Origin: Mangifera indica
Lineage: Eukaryota > Streptophyta > Magnoliopsida > Sapindales > Anacardiaceae
Assembly (NCBI RefSeq): GCF_011075055.1
Contig: NC_058140.1
Location: 15,129,945-15,193,944 of the forward strand
Reading direction: 5' to 3'
DNA length: 64,000 bases
The notes beneath the pieces were generated by a model. The model searched no databases. It was not told the DNA's origin and saw nothing but the letters and a program-made list of their open reading frames with translations. Within the stretch, counting starts at the first letter, position 1. Every line of letters begins with the position of its first letter. The position numbers were made by a program, and so were the translations under genes. Shown here one piece after another: positions 49,009-59,928 of the stretch.

Positions 49009-52000
49009 ATGCCTAGGGAATTGTCACATTCACGGTCGCGATCACCCACATATAGGCGCAGGCATTCACCTTCGCCTAGGTATAGCAGGAGGAGCCGGCG
49101 AGATAGAAGTCGGTCACCATATTCATCATATTCTTCGAGCAGGTGATCCCGTTTGTATTCTCACTCTTTTAGATTAATGCGTTAATTAACGAGCAATTTT
49201 AAGAAAGATTGGGGACACACTTATCTCTCATGCGGATTGGAAATCCAATATCTTGGAGTTGATGTGTACGCATCCTATCGTTCTCTGTTGGTCCTTTGGC
49301 GCTATTCTGTTTTGCCTCAAATAAATCCTGTGAGTTTGCTCTGAATGATATCATATTTAATGAAACATTAAAAAAAAGAATAGAAAAAAGAAGAGAGAAA
49401 TTAAATAAATACAAATGTTTGAACTTCTTGAAGTGAAGGAATTAGAAGGAGTGGTCGTTGGATGATTTGGATGCCAAATTTAAGGTATTACTGCTGTTGA
49501 TATTTTATAAGGTGGATGAATTTTGGTTACTTGTCTCCTTGGTATCAGATTATTTATCAAGACCTACAACCCTGTTTCCTGGAACGTTTATCTTCAAGTT
49601 GTTCATTCTGCTGAATCTTGTTCTGAATCAGGAATTTTTATGTGGAAAATTAGCCATTGGTCAACAAACAGTGTTCTTTCTTTAGTTTTTTCAGGTGTAC
49701 TAGATGGATAGCTTGATTGGTTACTTTGGTATATTCATGATGTATTTTCTTTTATGATTTTTTTCTCTCAATGTGTTCTATGAGCACCTTTATGGTATAT
49801 AAACTTGTAATGACATTAGTTCTAATTTCTGTTATTGTTAATTTTCCTTTTTTTCAAAAACACTTGATGATTATGTTGTTTGCTTTTGTGCATTCATCAA
49901 CATCTATGTTGCTACTGACACTCCTGGAGAACTGACCTTTTGTATGGTAAACTAGAAAATTTTCCAACATAAAATATGTTGATATATACAAATTTTTGAG
50001 GGTCAGATAGGATGCATGTGCTTCATTATAAAATTCAAAACTCAGTTTCTTCCCATCATGTGGGATGGGAAGTGAGCAGGTGATGGATGTTGATGGGTTT
50101 CCTTTTGTTGCTCAACATTAGCTTCTTCATGTGATAAAAGTTGGAGCACGTTCTTAACAATGTGTGAGGTAACTGTATATGCTTCTGTATTAATTGCTGT
50201 AGATGAGAAGCCTGGTTGATGTTTTATTTTGTGATGCCCAATATTTTTGCTGTTGCTTAATAATTATTATGTCATTACAGGTGGAAAAGTCATTCTATTT
50301 CCCCACGACGCCGTAAAGCTCATTCTCCATCTCCAAGGCGCCGTAAAAGTCGTTCTCCTACTCCAAGGCGCCATAAGAGGCATAGAAGTAGGAGTTCTTC
50401 ACTGTCTCCTACTCATAAATCCTCAAGTCCAAGTCTTTGGTCATTAGAGCAAAAAAATGCAATTGAAAAATTAAGAAAAGAAGAAGAAGAGAGAAAAAGG
50501 TATATTTTAAGGTTTTCATGGCTATATATGCTTTATTGTTATTTCTTTTATCACTTTTTCTTTTATAGTTCACCGGCAGAGTATCATAGGATTGTTTTTT
50601 TGCTAGCCTATTGCTGAGTTGAGTAAAAAATGTATCCGCTGTCCAGTCTATTGTTATCTCTTTTTTTCATCTTCAATTTTGGAGTAGACTAGTTTTTTTA
50701 ACTCTTTGTTACACTTTGGAAGGCCTATGGATCATATTTGTGCTATCTTCTTTCTGAATAGTATGAAAAATCTCCTTGAAGCTTGCTATAGCTCCAGCAC
50801 ATAGTCATATTAATCTGAATTTAATGATGAGTATTTAGTTTTTTGAACATATTTGGTTCAGATCTGCATCTTTGTTTTTTCCCTTTGAGTTTATTGTAGA
50901 GTTTGGATGAACTCTTTAGAGATGAGACCACAATGATGCAGGCAGCTATGATGGCTGTTTTTTTTCACAAATTTGAAATTATTTATATTTACCCATTAGC
51001 CAAGTATGGCAGCTTTGATTTTTTCTAGAAGGCTTGAGGTTTGTGTGGTCTAGTATGGGGAAATCAAAGAAAATGAACTTGATGTCTTTGGAAACCTTGG
51101 TCCTTGGCATTGAGGAGCTTCAATCACTTGTCTCTTCCCTTTCTCTGTCCTTGTTTCTGCCCCTGTTCCTACATTTTTTTGTCTTTACTCTATTCTTGTT
51201 TCATCTTCTTGTCAAGGCTACAGAAACCACTTCTTCACTTGCAACTTTGATGTATCTGCTATTTTAGTAATACAGAAATTGTGAATGGCACACCAACCTC
51301 TTGTGCATTTGGTTTGTTGTCCTGTCATTTCTAGAACTGCAATGTTTAACAAAGCATTTTAAGTGTGAATTAAATATGAAAACTCTTTATCATATGGATG
51401 CATAATAAAGCAATTTTATACCATTTTTTAATTTCTGAAATGCTGTGCAGTGTACCACTTTAACAATGTGAGGGAGAAACGTGGAATTTTCCTAATTGTT
51501 TTACTTGTTTCTTGATTATACATTCAATAGAAAAAAGTTCAAAGAAATTGTAATATTGTAATTGCTGGCTTTTTTTTTGGGAGAGGTGCCTTTTTCTTAT
51601 ATTTTTTATCTACAGAGTTCACCATATGCTCTTTTTCACATAATTACCTAATTTTGTGATTGGTAGAATTCTGATATCTTGTTTTACCTGATCTACCCCT
51701 CATTTGCTGGTGTTCTTCAGTATGCTGTTTTCTTGTAATCTTTATTTCTTTGCTTTTTATTTATGGAGTTTAGGATATCCTAATTGGTAATAATTATAGC
51801 TTCAATGTTACTCCTCAAATAACTATCAAGTACCTAATTACATCACTCACAGATTACAATTAATAGACATCTAATAACATGAGAGAATAATGATTTAATT
51901 AAATAGTGATTCCTGACAAACTTGACCAATCTCAACTCAACCTAACCCACTAGGCATTAGCTTGGGGTTACCGGGTTTAATAGACAAGTGTCTTGGAAAT

Positions 52001-53546
52001 TCCCAATCCATGTAGTGTTAAAGCAGACTTCCAATCCTTTCTAGTGGAGCTTGATTCGATCTTCAATGAAATTCACCTTGCCTTAAATGCTGCCCCAATT
52101 TTCTGTTTGCATCCAGAGTGTTATGTTTCCAGAAAATGTTTCTCTTGGCTGTTGAGTCAATAGGTTGTGTTCAATGCATTGCAACTTTCAGTATCTATTT
52201 GCACAGAAAAAGGGCCACAACTTAAACGTCCGAAAAAACATTTGATGCAATAGATTGATCTATTTTGGTAATTAGCTCTAAAATTGCAGCAGTTTATTTG
52301 ACATTTTTTCCACAGGCTTTTCTGAAGGAAGATACTGCTGTAGTTCAACTTGTTAAATATGATGATCAAATTGCGTGCCTCATATATCTACTATTCACCA
52401 GTTTTGAAATTGATTTGTTTGGATCAGGATTCAGTTAGAGGTATGCCTTAAAAACATGAGCATACTTTTTAGTGCGTTTATCATCAGGTAGGCTAGTTTG
52501 CCATTTATTGTAGTTACATAGCATGTATAAAGAATGGGAAAAGGAATCATGATTTATGTATTGCTTTTTTAGTTGTATCTTCTGTCTTGATGTGAAGGCA
52601 TCTGGAATTGAAAGGGTGACATATTCCAACACTGCAGTCGTGGTCATGTTCTCAATTAACTTTTTTCTCTTCTACTTCAGGCATCACCAGGAGGCTGAAT
52701 TGAAACTGATAGAAGAAGAGACGGCAAGGAGGGTAGAAGAAGCTGTTAGGAAGAAAGTTGAAGAGAGTTTGAACTCTTATGAGATTAAGCTGGAAATTCA
52801 GAAGCGGTTGGAGGAGGGGCGGAAGAGACTTCTAGATGAAGTCACAGCTCAACTTGAGAAAGAAAAGGAAGATGCTCTAATTGAGGCTAGAAGAAAGGAG
52901 GCAAGTATCACCAATAAGAAACCTGCTGCAAATTACTCCTTGTTTTTTCTTACTTTTAATGTTCCCTGCCCTTTCCTAAGATTGAAGGCGCAGCAATGAT
53001 AGTTTCTACGATGGATTGACACCATTCTAACTGCTCAAGGCAAAAGCTTCTTTCAATTTCTCTTCTATTTTCCACGGTTTTACAGCTGCTAGTAACCCCA
53101 TAAAGTTTTAGCAATACCTGCCTTACTTCAGGGGAACAAACAAATTTTAAGATTTATGATGAAATGGTTTCGTTGTAAGAATTTGTTAACAGAGAAATAG
53201 GTGGCACTAAATTAATCTTGTGATATATGGTCATTAAACAAAAAACTCTTGTTCATATTAAATTCCTTTTTGATTACAGGAAAATGTCCGGAAAGAGAAA
53301 GAAGAATTGGAGCAAATGCTTGAAGAAAACCGGAGGAGGGTGGAAGAAGCTCAGAGAAAGGAAGCGGAGGAGCAGCAGCGAAGAGAGGAGGAGCGTTACC
53401 GTGAACTGGAGCGCATCCAAAGAGAAAAAGAAGAGGCATTGAGAAGGAAGAAACAGCAAGAGGAGGAAGAACGTAAAAATCAGATGAAGTTGTTGGGTAA
53501 GAACAAATCTCGACCAAAGTTGTCGTTTGCAATTGGATCTAAATGA
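49009..53546 (+). CDS. ARGLU1: ARGLU1-like Arg/Glu-rich protein (At1g10890 type)
   Basis: Four coding exons, 49009-49142, 50281-50499, 52681-52900 and 53280-53546, total 840 bases, 279 residues. The first about 105 residues are Arg/Ser-rich with repeated SRSRSP, SPRRRKAHSPSPRRRKSRSP motifs, as in SR-type nuclear proteins. From about residue 105 to 262 the chain is an almost unbroken charged helix (EKLRKEEEERKRHHQEAELK, EENRRRVEEAQRKEAEEQ). The C-terminus ends with SRPKLSFAIGSK, a block I recall from the animal ARGLU1 family. ARGLU1 proteins are nuclear and link transcription coactivation to alternative splicing; the plant role is inferred. Intron 3 starts with GC (GAG|GCAAGT, 52901) and ends CAG at 53279; only this junction keeps the frame. 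Reading through it gives a premature stop at 52999. Confidence 0.93.
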
Positions 53547-55028
53547 ACACCAGGGACACTAAATAGGATTTGTAATAAAAATAGAAATGTTTGTGCTTGA
53601 TTGACTTAACTAATATGCAGGATTGCACTTGTGATTTAAATGATGAAATACGGTCCTTGTTATAGTTCATTGTTATTTTCTCTTTGTGACTGAAATTGTG
53701 GAGATTGCATTTTTCGAAACTTGTCTTTCATATTTAAATAGTTGATACTACATCAAAGTTGAACTTATAAAAAATATTTATATACTATTTTGTAAATTTG
53801 ACTATATATTTTCCTTCTTTTTTTTTTGTAATTTTAAACTACAAAACATTTATAATTTTCTAATCTAATAACTACTAAATTTTCAATGGAAGCTCATATC
53901 CTAAGTCTTAATAATCAATAGTATCTTTGATTTCCTACTGTATTGAAAATAGTCAATTGCGAAAAAGGAATAGGGAATATAGAAAATTATACAAATTAAA
54001 AATAAAAATAAATTTCAAGTTTTTATTTCTTTGAATTGTATTGGAGGAAAACTAGAAAATGGTTAAAGTACATCTTGATAATGAAATATGATGGATTCAT
54101 TGAATTGCTGAGTGATCGGCTGGCTACATGTAAACGGTACACTGTCTAGATAACTATAAAACCTAAAAATGTAATCAATGAAATATCTACAACATGGAGG
54201 ATGAGGATGTTAATTCTGTTGTTTGTTATATAACTACTTTTTTTTTTTTAATCATAACAACGTTAACTTGTTTGTTATTCTATTTGTTATGGTTACTCTA
54301 CATTTGAGAAGAGCGTAGCGTAGCATAAATACAGAGAAGTGATTAACAGCTTGCGTAACAAGTCAACATACATAATCAATTAACCTTCCAATCTAGTAAA
54401 TGGGAGACAATATTGATTTCTCGTAACGAATTATATTGAAGTTGAGCCCCCTCAAAGTAATGTAAAGAGTCATCGAATTAGAATTATCTTAATAATAATG
54501 ATAAAATGGATGATATATTAAGTGATCTATCTAATTTTGAAAAGACAATTAATAATAATTAAAATGTAAATGATATTAGCTAAGCCCACGTATATTATAT
54601 GTCACACTTGAGTTTGTAAAGGAAATGCCACTAGTTGACGACACAATGACAAAAATAATTCATGATTTAATGTATTGATTATCTTTCTTTCCTAACTAAT
54701 CAATTATGAATATTATCAATAAAAAGACAAGGGAAGTTAGTGGTTTTTGAACCACGGATTTTTTTTTTTTTAACATACATATATTTTCATAATTCATGCT
54801 ATTAATATTTATATAATTTTTTTATTATAAAAAATCTTATTCGTATTCACTTTAATAGGAAATTTCCTCACCTTTCATTCTAGAATTTACCGAGCCTTGT
54901 TTAAATTAATTAAGAGAATTTCGGGTCAACTAAATGAGTCAAAGGTGACAACCCCACACGAGGATGCCCAGAAATTTAAAAAAAATAAAAAATAAAAAGC
55001 ATTTAATTAAATAAAAAAGGGTGATACT

Positions 55029-55440
55029 GTGACACTGTCAAATCTGACTGACATATCTATTCGCCGTTCCGGTAAACCCGCCCTCTCCAAGTGGTCCCTA
55101 CAATCATTAACACATAATTTCTCACAGGGTCCCATCTTCTCCAATGATTTCTCTCCACGTCATCCAACTGTCAGCTTCTCAGATCACTATCAGGCCACCA
55201 ACATGGTCTTGTCCCCTCAGTGTGGGTCCGTTTTGGTTTTGATTTGAAGAGGGGCAATAAATTGAAGCACGTGGTGAGTGTCGGTGAAAATAGCCACAGC
55301 GTACGATGGGGGCAAATCTGAACCGTCGATCACGGGGGTCGTCAGGATCGATGTGAAATAAATATATTATAAAAAGGAGGGATAAAGGTTTGTCCGTTTC
55401 GTTTGACTTAATTTTCGTGGGGCCTCTCGGTAATTTATTT
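55029..55440. other. Unexplained GC-richer block with a G-box
   Basis: Stands out from the surrounding AT-rich DNA. Contains CACGTG at about 55269-55274, CCACGTCATCC near 55157 and CCGTCGATCA near 55323. The frames are short on both strands with no family resemblance. It could be a promoter or enhancer, or a decayed gene end. Confidence 0.35.
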
Positions 55441-55589
55441 CTAATTTGTGGGGGCATGTAAATTCTCATCCAATTTTATTTATTTATTAATCTCATCGCC
55501 ATTTTATATTATTATTATTATCTTAAATTCACTTTTTAGTTACAATTTTACAATTATTTATATCATTTTTATATTATATATACAAGAGC

Positions 55590-55728
55590 AATCTTTTATA
55601 CATCTATTTTAACAATATAAATTAATACATATTTATATATATCATCACATAAATATATGTAATTTTATTTTTAATTTAAAATTATTAATCATATTATGAT
55701 ATATATAAATATACACATAATTATATTA
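55590..55728. repeat. Small palindromic repeat copy
   Basis: Has TATCATCACATAAATATATG, the core TTTTATTTTTAATTTAAAAT and a right part TGATATATATAAATATACAC. Confidence 0.5.
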
Positions 55729-56212
55729 ATATCTAATAGTGGCTCTCAAAATTACTACAAAAACTCAATAATGAAACAAGGAAGAATGCAAAAATTTAGA
55801 ATTCCAAAGCAAAGTTATGAAAATGGTGTTAATTTGAAATGAACAAGGAGGAGTCGATGTCGAAGAAATAAATAAGAGCATTAAATTTGTGGTGAGGACA
55901 GAGAGATAAATCATTGATTATTTTGAAAATATATATCTGATTTAAAAGACACTATCTATGTGTATTTATAATAAATATTAATTTATAATGATTAAATAAT
56001 TTTAATTTAAAGATAAAATAATACTTAATCAAAATGTATTATTATTAAAAAATTAAAAACTTACCCTGAATCTATTTGTAAATATTTTTGCAATAAATAG
56101 TTTCATTCGAACTCAAGTTCCAAAATTTTATTAACAATAAGAATAAAGATAAGAATACAAATTAAAATCTCGATTTTGAATCATAATTAATTGTGAGGGA
56201 AAAAAAACTATT

Positions 56213-56345
56213 TTTTTATACTTACTTTTAAATACACATATTTATATATATTATTATATAATTAAATATTATTTTATTTTTATTTAAAATTATTGAATAT
56301 ATGATAATATATATATATTATTTATTTTTTATTTAAAATAGATAT
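56213..56345. repeat. Small palindromic repeat copy
   Basis: Core ATTATTTTATTTTTATTTAA preceded by TATATATTATTATATAATTA and followed by the inverse ATATGATAATATATATA. Confidence 0.5.
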
Positions 56346-56639
56346 AATAAAGAATTAATTTTTAAGAATCAATAATAAGGTAATGATGAAGAAGAATCCT
56401 CATGAAGACATGGGTGTTCCCTCTGTTCCCCTTTTAATAACAAGTAAAGATGGGCTGCTGCTTCTTCTTCAATGGAAATAATTAATGCAATTATGTATCA
56501 ATAATTAATTCCAATCAGAAACCTGTAAAATATCAGTACAATAATAAACCCAAAAAATATAGCAATTAAGAAAAATAATATTCTTTCAATAATTTATATA
56601 TAAATATTATTTAACACGAGGACTAAGGATGAGTATCTA

Positions 56640-56710
56640 GTCTTTGGTGAGGAATTAGAACTGCATATTGAAAATTTAAAGATATTTATATATAAGATTG
56701 AGTAATATTT

Positions 56711-56749
<39 letters not shown>

Positions 56750-56930
56750 AGAAAATATATATTTCAAATATATGTTATATTTAGAATATATTTTAACATC
56801 TTCTTAAACTTGAGTAGACAAATAATTTATTAAATTTAGTTTGTAATGAAGTCGTAAAATCATTTAAGATGATAGATCTTGGTGAAGATGTTGGTTATCT
56901 GATCAATAGAAAGTATAGAAATAAGTTGTA
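56640..56930 (-). mobile_element. Ty1/copia remnant: end of pol and 3' LTR junction
   Basis: On the minus strand, about 56920-56870 reads SIDQITNIFTKIYHLK, a decayed form of the copia RNase H ending DQLADIFTK. About 50 bases later comes CTCAAGTTTAAGAAGATGTT, a worn polypurine-tract and LTR start. The rest of the element was not found. Confidence 0.5.
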
Positions 56931-57014
56931 GGGTGCTACTGAGAAACTGACAACATGAGTGCATTGCGTAGATGACTAAATGAGTGTGTCAAACCATTCA
57001 ACATAAATTCACGA

Positions 57015-57162
57015 GTGTATCAATCTGCTAAACTTATTTTTTCATATAAGTAATGGTATAAATGTATCAAACTAATGAATTTATTTTTCTATATAAATGA
57101 TGACTTGAGTGTGTTAAATTAATGAATTTATCTTTTTACGTAAATGATGATATAAGTGTATC
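57015..57162. repeat. 47-bp tandem repeat, three units plus start of a fourth
   Basis: Units start at 57015, 57062, 57109 and 57156, exactly 47 bases apart. Each begins (G/A)TGT(A/G)T(C/T)AA and contains TTATTTTT or TTATCTTTTT followed by (A/G)TAA(A/G)T(A/G)ATG. Confidence 0.85.
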
Positions 57163-57467
57163 GAAAAGATACTAATGGGAACATTCAACATTAATTTATA
57201 CCATGATAAAGTAATATATATATATATATATATATTTATAATATATACTAACCTAAGAAATCATATGTTTAAATATATATCTTAATAAACTCAATTTTGT
57301 TGGATCATAAATTATAAAAGATTAACGTTGGATTTCTAATAACTTATCATCCTTTCCATGTATTATACCGAGAAAAATAATCATAACACATAAATAAAGG
57401 GAAAAAGAAAATCTAGACATGATAATATACACTATCATCACCGATTTATCCATATAAAATATTATCA

Positions 57468-57612
57468 TATGAGTAATATTATATATATATATTTTTTTAA
57501 TTACACAATCGAATATATATATAGTATATCATTATGTGATTAGGTGTTTAATTCAAAATCATATAATTATATAATAATATATTATCTGTGTATTCAATTA
57601 TATATCAAAAAA
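57468..57612. repeat. Small palindromic repeat copy
   Basis: Begins GAGTAATATTATATATATAT and contains ATCATTATGTGATTAGGTGT and TTCAAAATCATATAATTATA. The same GAGTAATA start is seen at 23412. Confidence 0.55.
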
Positions 57613-58373
57613 TATGTTTATATAGTTTTATTATTATTTTTATACATATGTAACAAATAAATGAAAAAAAAAAAAACCTAAACAATACAACTATATAATA
57701 AACATAAAAGGCATAATCTTATTAGAATTAAGTGCATAACTTTAATTAATTAATTTAATTAATAATAAAGAGTACCGGTAGTAGGAGGTTACAGGTAGAA
57801 CAAAGGACAGGCAGTAACAGGTAAAAAGAGAAGAGTGTTCGGTGCTTAGGGTTTAAGCTAACTCTTTGAAACCTCAACGGAGGGAACCGCCGCCACTGAA
57901 CATTGAAGCGCGTGAGTTTAACTGCAATGCCTTGTTTGGAATCGCCAATGAATTTAGGGTTATGGGCATATTTATTGGAATATCCCATTTTAGCACCGGT
58001 ATAGATTTTATTCTTCATTCAGGAAAAATCATTTAATTATCTAAATAATATTTTAGATTTTTGACAAATCCTTCAAATTGATAGAATTGACCTTTCTTGA
58101 GAAAAGTGAGATTGCTTCTTAGTAAGTAATTTTGATTTTGCAATTTTTAGTGGTGATATTAGTTCAACTTTAAGTCCTAACCACATCATAGTCATACTAT
58201 CCAAAATCTAATGGTGAAGAATATAAATATGTTTATTTTCATAATTGTTATTTCTTAATTGAATTTTGAATCTATTTATTGGATGAAAATAAAATTTCTT
58301 CAAAAAATTTCAGCAAAGGAGCCTTGAAAACCATCTAATTGATCGAATTATTGTTTAGTCTAAATATATACAC

Positions 58374-58867
58374 TAGAGATAGCAATTCAACCTTCAAATT
58401 TGATATCTGACCCACCTTTTCCCGTTTAGAGAAGATATTTTCTAATAGAAACAAAAACAGGAATAATAACAATTATGATCCCTATAGTAAAAGACGAGAA
58501 TAAACATATTCTCGATCTATCCTTGACCTGACTCGTCTCGTCCCATCCCCTTTCCGGTCCATCTCTTCCACTATATATACCCCCAAATCCTTAATTATTG
58601 AATTAACATTAAAAGTTTAAAATTATTACAAATATACCCTAATACTTAATAAGCATTTCATTATTTTTATGTTGGAATAAGAAGAAGAAGAAGAGGAGAA
58701 AATTTTCCTACAAGTATGGGAAAAGGAAGGAAAATAAATTTTTTTTTTTTTTGTGGATAAAGGATACATATTCTCCATCATCCCAGTATCAAAGATGGAT
58801 ATACATAAACAAAAACATGGATAAAGATTAGAGAATTCGACTCTTTCCTCTCAGGTTATCATCCCTA
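58374..58867. mobile_element. hAT-type miniature element, third family (494 bp)
   Basis: Ends TAGAGATAGCAATTC and the inverse of ...GGTTATCATCCCTA. Flanks ATATACAC (58366-58373) and ATGTACAC (58868-58875) agree at 7 of 8. Confidence 0.7.
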
Positions 58868-59401
58868 ATGTACACTTATCCTAAAAACCACAAAGACTTG
58901 CTTCAATTTTGACAACATTAATCTTGAAATAGTGTATACAAATTCATCATTCAAAATGATATCTTTAATTCTAAATTTATTATAACAAGTCGATTTTGTA
59001 TAAGATAATTTGTACAAGAGCATTATCGTAAATCAAGAAGAGCAAACACACAGGACTTTTTTAGTTACGAGGAGGTAAGAATTTAATATTTGACTGTGGT
59101 CAAAATCTTCAACATGTTTTCACAACTGAGGGGCAGTTATAGTATATCTTGGAATTTGTATTTTATTTTTGAAATTACACACCATTTCTTGGAATTTGCA
59201 TATTATTTAATTAATCTCCTATTATATATTATATTCTTTTCATTAACAACCAATCATAACCTAATTACTCCAACAAAAATTACTTCCCTGTAAAAAATTA
59301 ATTAAATTTTCTATTTTTAATGGTGTCAATAGATGTTGGAATGTGGGAAATGGGAAACAATATATTAAGTGTTCCTCCTGGGCAATTTAGGAGCGTGAGT
59401 A

Positions 59402-59407
59402 CACGTG
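59402..59407 (+). promoter_or_regulatory. G-box upstream of MIR166
   Basis: CACGTG about 85 bases before the TATA box; a possible bZIP or bHLH site. Confidence 0.35.
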
Positions 59408-59486
59408 CTTTGAAAAAACAAGACGTGAGGCTTTTACTTTGAATAGTATTTATTCATGGTGAACTCTGGGATGTCATCAGCTCTTC

Positions 59487-59492
59487 TATAAA
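59487..59492 (+). promoter_or_regulatory. TATA box of the MIR166 precursor
   Basis: TATAAA in a TCTATAAAGCC context, about 150 bases before the first hairpin. This suits a Pol II start near 59515-59525. Confidence 0.6.
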
Positions 59493-59634
59493 GCCAAGTG
59501 CCCTAGGGTTTCTTCACCTTGTAAGATTCGGTGTTTCTCACTTAACCCAAAAACAAAAACATAAAAAACACTGAAAACACTTTTTATCCAAACAAATCTG
59601 AGTTTTTCTCAGGTGGGTTTGTGTTTTCTTGGGG

Positions 59635-59775
59635 TTTTTGAGGATGAAAATGATTGTTTTTGAGGGGACTGTTGTTTGGTTCGATGCGATGCTGATTTTT
59701 CGGTTTGTGAAAATTTCTGTGGAAGTATCGGACCAGGCTTCATTCCTCTCAAAACATATTCATTTGTTCAAGGTT
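59635..59775 (+). ncRNA. MIR166: MIR166 hairpin 1
   Basis: The mature miR166 sequence (TCGGACCAGGCTTCATTCC, then TC) is on the 3' arm at 59728-59748. The partner strand (GGGGACTGTTGTTTGGTTCG, then A) is at 59664-59684. They pair with a 2-base 3' overhang; I count three mismatches and four G-U pairs in 19. The loop is 43 bases, and the stem continues below the duplex (AATGATTGTTTTTGAG with CTCAAAACATATTCATT). miR166 silences class III HD-ZIP transcription factors and so sets leaf polarity, meristem and vascular patterning. Confidence 0.95.
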
Positions 59776-59802
59776 TTTTCAGATTTTGATTGTGATATTT
59801 GA
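59644..59802 (+). other. 52-codon ORF spanning MIR166 hairpin 1
   Basis: ATG at 59644 opens a frame that runs through the star, loop and mature miR166 of hairpin 1 and stops at TGA 59800-59802, the base of hairpin 2. The product begins MKMIVFEGTVVWFDAM. It is not the kind of 5'-leader peptide usually described for primary microRNAs and may be chance. Confidence 0.3.
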
Positions 59803-59928
59803 GAAGTTTAGGTTGATAGGAATGTTGTTTGGCTCGAAGTCATTTTTTTTTTCCACTTTGTTGATTTCTCAGAATGATCTTTAAATGATTTCGGACCAGG
59901 CTTCATTCCTGTCAACCAACAGTTTCTC
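59801..59928 (+). ncRNA. MIR166: MIR166 hairpin 2
   Basis: Mature sequence (TCGGACCAGGCTTCATTCC, then TG) at 59891-59911 on the 3' arm. Partner strand (GGAATGTTGTTTGGCTCGAA, then G) at 59819-59839, close to the standard miR166 star. Pairing has three mismatches in 19; the loop is 51 bases. The stem extends below (GAGAAGTTTAGGTTGATA with TCAACCAACAGTTTCTC). It begins about 25 bases after hairpin 1, so both should come from one transcript. Confidence 0.95.

Larger units (their letters stand above)
53547..59486. other. Gene-free spacer between ARGLU1 and MIR166
   Basis: Contains the ARGLU1 3'UTR, a GC-richer block at about 55029-55440, several small palindromic repeats (about 55590-55728, 55945-56045, 56213-56345, 57468-57612), a copia tail near 56640-56930, a 47-bp tandem repeat at 57015-57162, an hAT-type element at 58374-58867 and the MIR166 promoter. 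A minus-strand frame at 57755-58018 was not recognised as a protein. Confidence 0.5.

Noticed and set aside
52556..52999. 147-codon frame as a separate gene
   Set aside because: It is ARGLU1 exon 3 with flanking introns read through the GC donor.
57755..58018. 87-codon minus-strand frame
   Set aside because: Slightly richer composition, but no family resemblance, no splice partners and a hydrophobic end without context.
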